A stretch of 64,000 bases of DNA, taken from positions 7,141 to 71,140 of the forward strand of contig NZ_BNAF01000012.1 of NCBI RefSeq assembly GCF_014653155.1, in the 5' to 3' direction. Positions 45,138 to 55,300 of this stretch are shown piece by piece (within the stretch, counting starts at the first letter, position 1; the number at the start of each line of letters is the position of its first letter). The notes under the pieces are model-generated. The model saw only the letters and a list, made by a program, of their open reading frames with translations. It did not search any database and was not told the DNA's origin. This stretch comes from Sphingobacterium griseoflavum. GTDB taxonomy: Bacteria > Bacteroidota > Bacteroidia > Sphingobacteriales > Sphingobacteriaceae. Made by a program: the position numbers and the translations under genes.

Positions 45138-45300
45138 TAAAAACAACTGACCAAATCATCCTTATCTTTTTTATCTATATTTGACATTTTGGGAATTGAC
45201 TAACGACATTCGAAGCTCGATTAAGCAACTTGCAGCTGGCTGTTCAGGAACCTTTCTGGTATACCGCTACCTTACACATCAGCCATACAAAAGAAATGAC

Positions 45301-45442
45301 CTAGGCTTTGGAGGCGAAATTGCCTCGCGGATGGACATTTTCCTCTCGCGTGGAGGGTAACGACGTCCATCCAATAAATGTCGAAAGTCGGAATACGACG
45401 CAGATAAACGTAGCGTTATACTTATGTCTCGCGGAAGGTAAT
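45301..45442. repeat. Hairpin-rich intergenic segment with repeated CTCGCG boxes
   Basis: GAGGC-GAAATT-GCCTC (45311-45326) is a tight hairpin. GGATGGAC (45329-45336) is perfectly complementary to GTCCATCC (45365-45372), enclosing CCTC/GAGG. The boxes CCTCGCGGA, TCTCGCGTGGAGGGTAA and TCTCGCGGAAGGTAA (45427-45441) recur within 120 bp. It lies downstream of the PAS kinase stop. It could be a complex terminator, a decayed repeat or a structured RNA. An open frame across it is not supported. Confidence 0.45.
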
Positions 45443-47422
45443 TTATTCAATAGGTAACGTGATGCTGAACGTAGCACCTTTTTCCCCATCACTCTTTACA
45501 GCTATCTCACCATCATGTAACTCCACAATCTCCTTACATAAATATAGACCGATGCCGAAACCGGCTATCGAGCCCATTTTTATGTTCTGCACCCGATAAT
45601 AACGTTCGAATATCTTATCTTGATCGTCAATGCCAATACCCATGCCCTCATCTCGGACAGAAATCACAACGGTGTGTCGATCAATCCGCTTATAGTATAA
45701 GTCGATGCGGGATCCAACGGGAGAATATTTAACGGCATTGCCGATCAAATTATGTATGACTTGGGATATCTTTTCTCGATCAGCGTAAAGAACCATGTTT
45801 TCCGTTATGTCAAATACAACCTGGTGGCTATGAATAGTGTGAACGACTTCTTCGTGCAAATCTTCCAGCAGCATTTTCAGATCGACATACGATTTTTCGA
45901 GCACCATTTTTCCGGAATCCAGCCGTGAAATATCGAGAAACCCGTTAATCATGACGGTCATATTATTTACCTGACGTAGGGACTTATCCAACAAATTTTG
46001 GGGAGCGTAGCCATCAGAACCTAAGATGCCACGCTGCATCAACTGCAGGTATGCCTTTAAGGAGGTCAGCGGGGTTTTCAGTTCATGGCTCACCATACCG
46101 ATAAATGCGTCTTTTCTCTGTTCATCCTTCTTCTGTTCCGTAATATCCCGTAGCGTTCCATTTAAACTCAATGCGCTACCCATATGATCATAAAAAACTC
46201 TACCCCTAGCCTGTATAAGTCTAGGTGTAACGTCATACGTCGATTTGATTTGGTATTCAATAGCATAATTTCCATCCGATTCGGTACCCAATGAATGTTC
46301 GATTGCATCAATGACACGATGCCTGTCCTCATCAACAATTACCGCTAAAGCTTTGGACAGATCGATATGGTCTACCGGCTCAAGGCCAAACCATGTGTGC
46401 AAAAGATGGTTCCCGGCAAAAAGGTTTGTAGCAGGCTCATAATAGAAAGTCGCCAGATTTCCTGCATCGATTGCCAAGGCAAGCATGTGCTGGTCTTTTT
46501 CATTTTTTCTCCGTTCGATTACTTGTTCGGTAATTTCCTCCAATATGACCAACACGCCCGTGACATCGCCTGTAGACGAAAATATCGGCTGATAAATGGA
46601 ATTTACAATGGCCTCTCTTGCCCCACCTTGGTGATATAAATTTACCGTAAATTCCTTGTTGGTCTTTCTTTTTCCTGTTGCATAAACCTGATCTAGCCAA
46701 TTATACACCGGTTGCCCCGCTAATTCAGGTCTTGCTAGCTCATGCGGCTTGCCCAGCACCTCGTTCTCGCTGCGGCCCCAAATATGGAGTATAGCCGGAT
46801 TTGCAATTTCGATGATATGTCTTGGTCCCTTTAACATCGCTATGCCAACAGGAGCTTGTTCAATGATTGTACGGACGTGTTCCCTGCTTTCGGAAAGCAG
46901 TCTCATAGAAGCCATAAGGTCCCTATTGGTGACGTAAAGTTCTGCGAGCGTTGCAGACATTTCAGCTTTCAACAGATCTTCATTTTTTTCTTTCTCCCGT
47001 ACCTGCTGCAGATAAGCTTTTTCCGATGTTACCTCACGAGCCGTATTCAGAATGCACCACGTTTTTCCATGCTCGTCACATATTGCTCGGTATTCATAAT
47101 CGTAAAAACCGATCCTTCTTGTCCCGTTATGGATCAGTTCTGCAGGAGCCCCTTCCACCGCATAGCTTTCTCCCGACCTCCATACACCTTGGAGGATCGC
47201 TAGAAAGGGCTGGTCCGCTAGTTCCGGGATTGCGTCCAAAAGCGGCATACCGATTACTGACTCCTCTTTGCCCCAGAGCCTTAACATGCCGATGTTGGCG
47301 AATCGGATGATCATATTTTCATCCGAATATATTGCTGTCGGCTCTGGCGAAAGGCTAAGCGCCTTTAAAACGATATTATCTTCGAACTGGTTCTGCTGAT
47401 TATTCTGTACGGTGCTCATCAA
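45443..47422 (-). CDS. PAS-domain sensor histidine kinase
   Basis: 659 residues. There are three PAS domains (about 20-140, 190-305, 310-430), HisKA (FIGMVSHELKTPLTSLKAYLQLM) and HATPase (NLIGNAVKYSP, VRDEGMGIGIDDQDKIFERYYRV, AGFGIGLYLCKEI). None of the PAS domains has the LOV motif NCRFLQ, and no transmembrane segment is seen, so it senses a cytoplasmic signal. No response regulator is adjacent. Confidence 0.9.
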   Translation of the reverse strand: MMSTVQNNQQNQFEDNIVLKALSLSPEPTAIYSDENMIIRFANIGMLRLWGKEESVIGMPLLDAIPELADQPFLAILQGVWRSGESYAVEGAPAELIHNGTRRIGFYDYEYRAICDEHGKTWCILNTAREVTSEKAYLQQVREKEKNEDLLKAEMSATLAELYVTNRDLMASMRLLSESREHVRTIIEQAPVGIAMLKGPRHIIEIANPAILHIWGRSENEVLGKPHELARPELAGQPVYNWLDQVYATGKRKTNKEFTVNLYHQGGAREAIVNSIYQPIFSSTGDVTGVLVILEEITEQVIERRKNEKDQHMLALAIDAGNLATFYYEPATNLFAGNHLLHTWFGLEPVDHIDLSKALAVIVDEDRHRVIDAIEHSLGTESDGNYAIEYQIKSTYDVTPRLIQARGRVFYDHMGSALSLNGTLRDITEQKKDEQRKDAFIGMVSHELKTPLTSLKAYLQLMQRGILGSDGYAPQNLLDKSLRQVNNMTVMINGFLDISRLDSGKMVLEKSYVDLKMLLEDLHEEVVHTIHSHQVVFDITENMVLYADREKISQVIHNLIGNAVKYSPVGSRIDLYYKRIDRHTVVISVRDEGMGIGIDDQDKIFERYYRVQNIKMGSIAGFGIGLYLCKEIVELHDGEIAVKSDGEKGATFSITLPIE

Positions 47423-47597
47423 TAACCAAAGATATATAATTTCTCACATAGCAGCTTCAGTAACCCTATCATAACAGTGCAAAAATACAAACCGTGATTT
47501 CGCGCAACCTACTAGCGATATAAAAAAGAAAGCATCTATTTTTAGGATACCCTTCAAATTTGATCTGATGCCCCAAAGTCTTTGTCTTAAAACAGAA

Positions 47598-47645
47598 GCG
47601 TATATGTTGTTCACAAAAATTATCTTTCCGGAACAACATATACGC
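47598..47645. terminator. Perfect 15-bp inverted repeat, probable terminator
   Basis: GCGTATATGTTGTTC (47598-47612) and GAACAACATATACGC (47631-47645) are exactly complementary around 18 bases. It is 67 bases past the stop of the last gene of the second SusCD operon and followed on that strand by TTCTGTTTT. Confidence 0.6.
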
Positions 47646-47711
47646 CGAGGCTGGGTAGCATCCTAATCAGCTACCTCGAATATAGCTATGTTAAGAATGG
47701 AACTTTGGACG

Positions 47712-48848
47712 CTACTTGATGAAGGAGGCAATTATCTTTTCCACATTTTCGCCTCGTAGATCTTTCGCGACAATCACCCCCTCTGGGTTAATTAAAAAAT
47801 TCTGAGGGATAGCCGTGATTCCGTATTTAACGGCCAACCCCGTCTTGAAATCCTTCAATTCGCTGACCTGCTTCCACGGCATTCCATCCTGTTCTACCGC
47901 TGTAAGCCAAGCCGCCCGGCCTTCGTCGAGAGAAACACCTACAATTTCAAAATTTTTGTCTTTAAAAGCTTCATATGCCTTTAATAAATTTGGATTTTCG
48001 GCACGACAAGGCATGCACCAACTTGCCCAAAAGTCAACCAAGACATATTTCCCCCGTAGTGACGAGAGTCTAAAGATATTACCATCGATATCCGGCTGCT
48101 CAAAATCTACTACTTTACCTATAGCAATTTGCTTCGCCTTTTCATACTTTTCGGTTAATCGTTGTCCGTTAAAGCTCGCCAAAACCCGTGCGCTTAGAGG
48201 ATCGTAGTATTTTCCAAACGTGGCGGGATCTATGACCGCCGTTTTATTCTCCAATATCAGATCCAACGCCACATATGAATCCGGATGGCTGAAGATAAAA
48301 GAGTCCAAGACCGCTTCGATTCTGGCATGTACCGGTCGGGCTTCGGCCTGGATCGCCTGTATGGCCAATGTATCCTTCACTTTCGCATAATACACCTTGG
48401 AGAAACGCGCGGTGATATCTTTAAATTGCGCCAGTAAATCTTTCGTTAACAAGTTATATGCATTGAAATCTTCCTGTGCGGCGGTACCTTTGATCGTCGC
48501 ATTTGATAAGCTGTCTTTGCCCTTTACACGGTACGTACCTTTTTCCAGATAAAATTGCTGATAATCGGGCGCAGTGGCTTCCTTTTTAGCAACAGAACTG
48601 TTGATCGGTCTATACGAAAGCTGAGCCTTGTGGGCAAATGAGGTCGTGCCATGGAAACTAAACCGCCCTTTCTTGACGATAGCACTATCTAGCGCATTCT
48701 TTCCATGACTGTTCACGTAGCTGAGTACAATCTTACCTCCTGTTTCTAATGATGGAATACGCCCTTGTATCTCAAACCTATCTTGTGCCATGCCACAACT
48801 TGCATGAAGAAGTAATAATACGGCAATCACCTGTTTAATAGCATCCAT
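47712..48848 (-). CDS. TlpA-family thioredoxin with DUF4369-like N-terminus (second module, last gene)
   Basis: 378 residues. Signal peptide to about residue 22 (MAQ), DUF4369-like domain (FEIQGRIPSLETGGKIVLSY), then thioredoxin domain with WASWCMPCRAENPNLL and ITAIPQNFLINPEG. It is paralogous to its upstream neighbour and to 19890-21032. It lies 7 bp after the neighbour's stop. Confidence 0.88.
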   Translation of the reverse strand: MDAIKQVIAVLLLLHASCGMAQDRFEIQGRIPSLETGGKIVLSYVNSHGKNALDSAIVKKGRFSFHGTTSFAHKAQLSYRPINSSVAKKEATAPDYQQFYLEKGTYRVKGKDSLSNATIKGTAAQEDFNAYNLLTKDLLAQFKDITARFSKVYYAKVKDTLAIQAIQAEARPVHARIEAVLDSFIFSHPDSYVALDLILENKTAVIDPATFGKYYDPLSARVLASFNGQRLTEKYEKAKQIAIGKVVDFEQPDIDGNIFRLSSLRGKYVLVDFWASWCMPCRAENPNLLKAYEAFKDKNFEIVGVSLDEGRAAWLTAVEQDGMPWKQVSELKDFKTGLAVKYGITAIPQNFLINPEGVIVAKDLRGENVEKIIASFIK

Positions 48849-48855
48849 ATTTACT

Positions 48856-50001
48856 TTATTTAATGAGTTCTTTAAGTTTTTGCGTTAGTGCCTCTCCTCG
48901 AAGATTTTTAGCTATGATGAACCCGTTGGGGTCGATCAAGAAATTCTGCGGCACAGCGTTGATGTCGTACATCACCGCAACTTCATTTTTCCATCCCTTG
49001 AGATCACTCACGTGGATCCATGGCAGACCATCGTTCTCGATCGCTGCCTCCCAAACTGCTTGGCCACCCGGATAGTCCAGTGATACGCCAACGATCTCGA
49101 AGTTTTTACCTTTCAATTCATTGTAAGCCTTGACGACAAATGGATTTTCAGCCCGACATGGAGCACACCAGCTTGCCCAAAAATCCAATAAGACATATTT
49201 CCCTCGTAGAGAAGAAAGTGTAAAGGGCTTGCCCTTGACGTCATTTTGTGTAAAATCTGCGGCGAGCGCTCCGGTCTGGCGACGCTTGCCGACTTCTATC
49301 TTCTGTGCCGTGCGCACACCCAGCGGAGTTGATTTCAATTCTGCTGAAAACCTTTCGAAAAGCGGCGCCTCGACTGAGGGATCGAACTTGCTGTCCAATA
49401 TAAAGGTGTAAAAAGTATGTAGTCCGGCAAAGGAATCTAGATGGCGCTCGACAAAATTACGGTTGATACTCTTGTTTTGTGCGACGAGCATTTTGATACT
49501 GTCGGCCGCTATCTGCCGTTCATGCAGTGGCTTTACGAAAGCACCATCCGCGGTTTTTGCACCATATACTTTCTGCAAGCGCATAATCTGCGCCGTTACC
49601 GGCCTGATCAATGCTTCCCGATCCCGATCTTGGCGATCAGTGATTGAACCGCTGACGATCGCGGAACTAATAGAGTCTTTACCCAAAAAAGCAATCTCCG
49701 AATTTTCAATAAAGAAGCTCTGCATTTCCTGTCGTGGTACAGAAAGATTATTCCCATAGCTTTTAACAGTTAAAATTGCCTGCTGTGGCTCATCCACACG
49801 GCCGGAAAAAAGAAACATCCCTTCTTTGATCTCGGTCGAATCCACTTCTTCCCATCCGCTCTCTTTCAAAAGGACAAGATAGGCTTTGGCATCCCCCTTA
49901 ACGGCAGATAGATTGCCTGTTATCCTGTAATTTTTCTGTGCTCCAGCCAGTAGAGGCAAAAGCAGTAAAGCTGTCATGATTTTTTTTTTCATCATATTCA
50001 A
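48856..50001 (-). CDS. TlpA-family thioredoxin with DUF4369-like N-terminus (second module)
   Basis: 381 residues. Signal peptide MNMMKKKIMTALLLLPLLAG, DUF4369-like domain (YRITGNLSAVKGDAKAYLVLL), thioredoxin site WASWCAPCRAENPFV and cis-Pro INAVPQNFLIDPNG. It is a tandem duplicate with the gene at 47712-48848. It may keep cysteines of the operon's surface proteins or of its cargo reduced. Confidence 0.88.
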   Translation of the reverse strand: MNMMKKKIMTALLLLPLLAGAQKNYRITGNLSAVKGDAKAYLVLLKESGWEEVDSTEIKEGMFLFSGRVDEPQQAILTVKSYGNNLSVPRQEMQSFFIENSEIAFLGKDSISSAIVSGSITDRQDRDREALIRPVTAQIMRLQKVYGAKTADGAFVKPLHERQIAADSIKMLVAQNKSINRNFVERHLDSFAGLHTFYTFILDSKFDPSVEAPLFERFSAELKSTPLGVRTAQKIEVGKRRQTGALAADFTQNDVKGKPFTLSSLRGKYVLLDFWASWCAPCRAENPFVVKAYNELKGKNFEIVGVSLDYPGGQAVWEAAIENDGLPWIHVSDLKGWKNEVAVMYDINAVPQNFLIDPNGFIIAKNLRGEALTQKLKELIK

Positions 50002-50010
50002 TTGTTTATT

Positions 50011-50988
50011 TTAATTTCTCAACATAATTCCGCTTACCAGCACCACGCTAAAGGTCAAGTTGCCAGATTGAAAGGGAGCCGCTTCTAAGATGGTCGCCCG
50101 TAGGTAACGCGCTGTTGTTGGCGAAGGTAAATTGATGGTGTATTTTCGTGCAGTATTTCGGATATCGACCGGAAAGGTCCCATGATCGACCCACACCGTG
50201 TTGTCGGTACTTGTTTCTATTTTTACAACTCGAGGATCACCTCCCGTCGTGTTGTAGTTAATATTGCTACTGGTTGGATAAAATATATCGATGCCAGAAA
50301 ATCCCACTTCGCGCGCATAGTCTATGTTTAGCGACTGCGGCAAACTTTCGGACGTCGCACTTGCCCAGTATGTTGTGCCGGTGTTTGCATCGATTGCGCG
50401 AGCGGCTGTGTTTGCTCCGGCTGTTGAGCTAGCGGTAGCCGTCACCGCAAATCCCGTATGGTCTACATACAGCGGCTGCCCTGTTTTAAAGACATAATAC
50501 GCTACCTGCCGTGTACCGGGATCCTGTACGATTCCGTCCAAAGCAGTTATGGCGACGGGGAGCACATAGGTGCTGTGCGGCCTTAATAAATTTTGGAAAC
50601 CAATATTCACTATCGCCGGATCGGAAAAGCTGTTCCCGACGTGCAGAGGCACGGTGGATTTATAAAACAAATAGTTTAAAGCAGGGAGCAATATAGCATC
50701 GGGATCATATTTTTCTTTATAAAGATCTATTTTAGTTGTATCGGGATCGAACGTCACATAATGCAAGTCCGAAGCCGTACCTTCCCGCAATGCAGCTTTC
50801 ATTTCCAAGCTCAGCAAAGACGGTTCTTTAATGTCCAAATCAGTTGCTACAAAATCCTGCGTCCCCGGTAGATCAAACATGACGGCGTCCGCCGCAAGTT
50901 GTCCAGGTTTGGACTCATCTTTTTCACAAGCTGTAAGCCATATTCCCAAGAAAACAATGGCATAGATAATACATGTATTAATTTTCAT
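50011..50988 (-). CDS. DUF1735 plus discoidin-like surface lipoprotein
   Basis: 325 residues. Lipobox in IVFLGIWLTACEKD. Residues about 30-160 fit DUF1735 (Ig-like, LRPHSTYVLPVAITALDG). Residues about 175-325 resemble an F5/8 type C (discoidin) fold: GANTAARAIDANTGTTYWASAT, VVKIETSTDNTVWVDHGTFPV and YLRATI. Such proteins bind carbohydrate or protein ligands at the surface. It follows the SusD-like gene by four bases. Confidence 0.8.
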   Translation of the reverse strand: MKINTCIIYAIVFLGIWLTACEKDESKPGQLAADAVMFDLPGTQDFVATDLDIKEPSLLSLEMKAALREGTASDLHYVTFDPDTTKIDLYKEKYDPDAILLPALNYLFYKSTVPLHVGNSFSDPAIVNIGFQNLLRPHSTYVLPVAITALDGIVQDPGTRQVAYYVFKTGQPLYVDHTGFAVTATASSTAGANTAARAIDANTGTTYWASATSESLPQSLNIDYAREVGFSGIDIFYPTSSNINYNTTGGDPRVVKIETSTDNTVWVDHGTFPVDIRNTARKYTINLPSPTTARYLRATILEAAPFQSGNLTFSVVLVSGIMLRN

Positions 50989-50992
50989 AGTT

Positions 50993-52357
50993 TTACGGAT
51001 TTTGTACCATATCAGGGTTGTAAATCATTACCTGAAAAGGTATCTGTAAGGTGTATTTTGTGCTATTAGGCTCCAGCGTAGCTATAATCTCATCCTGTGC
51101 ATTTGTACGCGTCACGGTAGCCATTCGCCCTTCCATACCGAGACGTCGCATGTCAAACCACCGCAAACCGTGGAATGGAAATTCACGCCGCCGTTCGGAA
51201 AGTACCTCATTTAGAATCGTTTCCCGATCATTTGAGGAAAACGTTCTGGCAGGTCCCGTGTACCGATTGATACGTACCACGTTCAAATGTGCAAGTGCCT
51301 CGACCAGCTGATTAGACCGGCAAGCTCCTTCTGCTGCAATCAGATGCATTTCCTGAACCGTAGTGCCGGAATTTGTCAATTGAAATACGGGCGTAATGGC
51401 GAGGGCGTAAAACATTGTTGCCCCCCTTAACGGACTTGCAAAGTTATAATATAGTAAAGTTGAGCGTGCGTCGTTGCTGGCAAATAGATCCTTCAAGTTT
51501 TGGGATATCGTCAATCCTAATGCAACAGATGACCGGCCGTAAATAACGTCAGGATGTGATACCACATTTGTTGTTGTGGGAAATGTGGCAGAATTGGTAA
51601 AATCAATCATATTTGCCCGTGTATTGGCTAGTGCTAACTCCGCAAAACGCCTCGCCTCATCATATTCGCGTCTGCATAGATAAACGCGAGCCAACACGCT
51701 GTAAGCAGCCGCCCTCGAACCGCGAAAGCGTGCCACCGTATTATCTGACGGAAGGTCGGGTATGGCAGCATGGATATCATCGATAATGTGTTGATATATC
51801 TGTTCGACCGTTGATCTTGGCGGTACCGTTTGACTAACATCGTCAGAGGTGATATAGGGTGTGGCCAAATCTGAGGAAGCTGTTCCCGCGTCGAATGGTT
51901 TACCATATTCGTTGACCAGATAAAAATAGGAATGGGCGCGGCCTAATAATGCTTCCGCTTTTAAACTTCTTTTCTGTGTTTCCGTTCCGCCCTCTGCACC
52001 GTCTATCCCCAACAATACCGTATTGAAAAGATTGATACGCAGGTAGTGTTCGCCCCATAGATTAGGGGTAGTGTTTACGTCTGTTGAAAATTGCGGAGCC
52101 CAAGTATACAGCAGTTCTGCAAACGTACTAGGCGGATTACCGATATTGGGAAGGTCTATGTTATCAGTCATATAATTCAAGATATTATCTACCGGTGTCT
52201 CTGCCGTAAGCATTACGTTATTCAGCCACTGGTCGAAATCGTTGGTAGTTTTGAGCAATTGCCTTCCCTTTGGTTCGATCTCTAAGTAGCGATCACAGCT
52301 ACCGAACACCAAACATAATATCCCCAGAATAACAGCTCTATATTTTAATATTTCCAT
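50993..52357 (-). CDS. SusD/RagB-family lipoprotein (second module)
   Basis: 454 residues; lipobox LVFGSCDRYLEIEPKGRQLL. It has TPR-like helices (SLKAEALLGRAHSYFYLVNEYGKPFD, AYSVLARVYLCRREYDEARRFAELAL) and the C-terminal RRREFPFHGLRWFDMRRLG. It pairs with the SusC-like protein encoded 10 bp upstream. Substrate unknown. Confidence 0.92.
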   Translation of the reverse strand: MEILKYRAVILGILCLVFGSCDRYLEIEPKGRQLLKTTNDFDQWLNNVMLTAETPVDNILNYMTDNIDLPNIGNPPSTFAELLYTWAPQFSTDVNTTPNLWGEHYLRINLFNTVLLGIDGAEGGTETQKRSLKAEALLGRAHSYFYLVNEYGKPFDAGTASSDLATPYITSDDVSQTVPPRSTVEQIYQHIIDDIHAAIPDLPSDNTVARFRGSRAAAYSVLARVYLCRREYDEARRFAELALANTRANMIDFTNSATFPTTTNVVSHPDVIYGRSSVALGLTISQNLKDLFASNDARSTLLYYNFASPLRGATMFYALAITPVFQLTNSGTTVQEMHLIAAEGACRSNQLVEALAHLNVVRINRYTGPARTFSSNDRETILNEVLSERRREFPFHGLRWFDMRRLGMEGRMATVTRTNAQDEIIATLEPNSTKYTLQIPFQVMIYNPDMVQNP

Positions 52358-52367
52358 GAAAAAGATT

Positions 52368-55300
52368 TTAAAAATTAGTGAACAACCCTATGGTATAGGT
52401 AGGTGTTACATAAGACTTTGCGTAACTTCTTGTAGCCATGCTGAAATTGTAGCGGTTGAAACCTAATGTGTAGAGATTAGATGCCTGCGCTTTAATCTCA
52501 AAGTTTTTAAAGCCCGCTTTTTTAATAAACATCGCATCATTTAAACGATAGGAAACGGTGATATCGCCTATGGTGAGGTAGTCGCCACGGACAACGTAAT
52601 TGCTGTTGTAGCGATATGCCCAACTGGGATTTGTGGCTGTCAGATCGGTGAGATTTGGAATGTCTGTTCTAGCCTCATCTCCCGGTTCTCTCCAATAATT
52701 CGCGGCTCCTGGTAAGGGACGATTATCGGATGGTGTTGGCCTTGGCACCCGCACATTAAATCCGCCGTAATAATTTACCATAGCGAACACATAAAAGTTT
52801 CCAATGTCCACGCGGTTACTTAATCCCGCATTGATCTGTGGTATGGTTGTACCAGAATACTGGACCAGGCCGGACGTCTCACTTGACATCGCAGTAGTCA
52901 GTGGTTGTCCTGTTGTACTGGTATTAACGACATATTCTGTTCCATCCAGATCAACAATAATGGGATGGCCCTCATTGTTCAACCCGATCATATTATAAGA
53001 AAACATGGCGCCCACGGGATACCCATTTACATAACCAATGACATCGAGAGCCTGCGGATTGTAACCACCCGTCCTGAATACATCAAGAACTTTACTATTG
53101 TTTTTAGCGACCACAACACCCATGTTCCAGTTAAAATTGTTCCTCGATATCCAATCAGCTTTTATACTCAGTTCCAAGCCATTATTTTGGATAGTGGCAA
53201 AATTCACCAAGGCCAAGCCCGCGCCCAAACTCGCCGACCCCGCTCCCAATGTGGGGTCGACCCGCGACGAGCCCATCACGTCAGTAGTCTTCTTAGTATA
53301 GTATTCGAAGCTCCCCGAAATATTATTGAAAACATTAAAATCTAGTCCTAGATTGAAATTTTCCGTCGTTTCCCACCGAAGCCCGCTGTTGGCGTTCGAC
53401 AACAATACCAATGAGCTAAGCGTCGGTGTGTTTGATAGGTTATTTTGAGCGGCAGCAATCACTCGTGGCAAAGATAGTTTGGCTACATTTCCATTGAAGC
53501 CGAAAGCTGCTCGGAGTTTCAAAAGCTTCACCCAAGTGATGTCATCCATAAAATCTTCCCGATGCATATTCCATCCCGCGCCCAATGACCAAAGTGGTTT
53601 GTATTTATACTTGGGATCTGTACCGAATAGATTAGATTGGTCAATACGAACACTTCCTGATAACGAATACGTATTTTTATACGAATAGACGAGATTTGAA
53701 AATGCGGACACATACCGATCCTCATTGTACGATTGATTAAAGAAGCTTTCTAAACTGCCCAGCATATTGGACGTAACCAATGTTCCCCTTACGGCTGCCG
53801 ACCCCGAGAAGATCGATGCATAATCTACTGGCTGCTGAAGTAAGCTCTGATCATTATAACCAAAGTACGATGCGAGGTTGCCCCGATCCAGTACGCTTCT
53901 AACTTCGAAACCGACAATACCGTTTAGCGCATGATTGTTGATTTGTCTATTATAGTTCAGTTGTCCGCGTGCGGTATATCCCGTCGAGCTGCTATTCTGT
54001 TGACGAAGAAACGCTCCATTTGGAAGATTTCTTTTAAATGTTCCTTGGGTCACCGTGTAATTGTTCACCCATCCGTTAACTTCTGCTGAGCCTTCGTTTG
54101 CCAAATGTCTAAACTCCGAGCGGGATGTTTCATACACTCCCCCAAACAATAGGTTGAAGCCTTTACCTAAATCCAACGTAAAATTAGCTATGGTTTTATA
54201 ATTTAACACTTGGGTTTTGTCGTTAACGTTGTAAACCTCCGATAACGGATAGTAATTTTGATCAAGAAGACCTTGAGACATGATGTAATCGTTATAGACT
54301 GGAGCATAACCCTGCGATACAATAGCAGCAGGGTTACCATTAACATCCACATAACGTTCATAGCCCGCAAATTGGGATGGGCCCGGTACGGGGGCGGCGC
54401 GATAATTTTGGTTTTGGAACTCCGTTGTCAGTTCCAAGTTTAGCTTTTTAGAAAGCTTCAGCGTTGTACGACCCGTGAGCAATAACCTGCCATCGTCGTT
54501 ATTAATCGTGTTATGACGGTTTCCTGTGTAATTAGCGGTGATATAGTATAAGGCACTAGGAGATCCACCAGACGCATTCAAGGTATGCGTTTGCGTAAGC
54601 GCAGTTCTTAAAAACAAGCGATTATAGTCACTCAGATTATCGTAGCTTGCTAATTCGGTGAAGGCATTTTCAGCTTGATCCGCAGAAATGATCCCGGCAG
54701 CAAGCTGTGCCTGGATATAGAATGGAATGGAACGGCGGACATTGCCCGCTCCAGGACTGAATAAGGTAGACCACGTTGACGGTGCGATATTAAGAGCTTG
54801 CCGCTCTCGCAGATAGTTCGCGTTGACGGCAGATGCATTCGGATCCCAGCGATACCTGCTGTAGTTCTCCTCGGGCGTTATTCCCCAAGTTGTTCTGAAA
54901 TTAAATTGTGGTGCGCCCGCGCTGGCCTGTTTTCTTTCAATGACCATCACGCCATTTGACGCACGAACACCATACACGGTTGCGGCGGCAGCATCTTTCA
55001 GAATCGTTACCGAAGCGATCTCATTGGGGTCGATCATATCCAACGTAAGTTCGGTAGGATACCCATCAACGACGATCAGCGGGCTTTGGTTGGCAGACAT
55101 GGTAGATATCCCCCTAATATTGAACAAAGGTCTGCTCAACTGTCCTTGCCCAGGAACTGTGCTGTTGAATGTCACATCGTTATTGATCATCAGTCCGGGA
55201 AGTCGGTTCACCAAACCGTCCAAAAAATCGCTACTGATCCTAGATTCAAATTCCTTGGTCGTAATTTGTGAAATAGCGCCCGTACTATGTTCAGGCCGGA

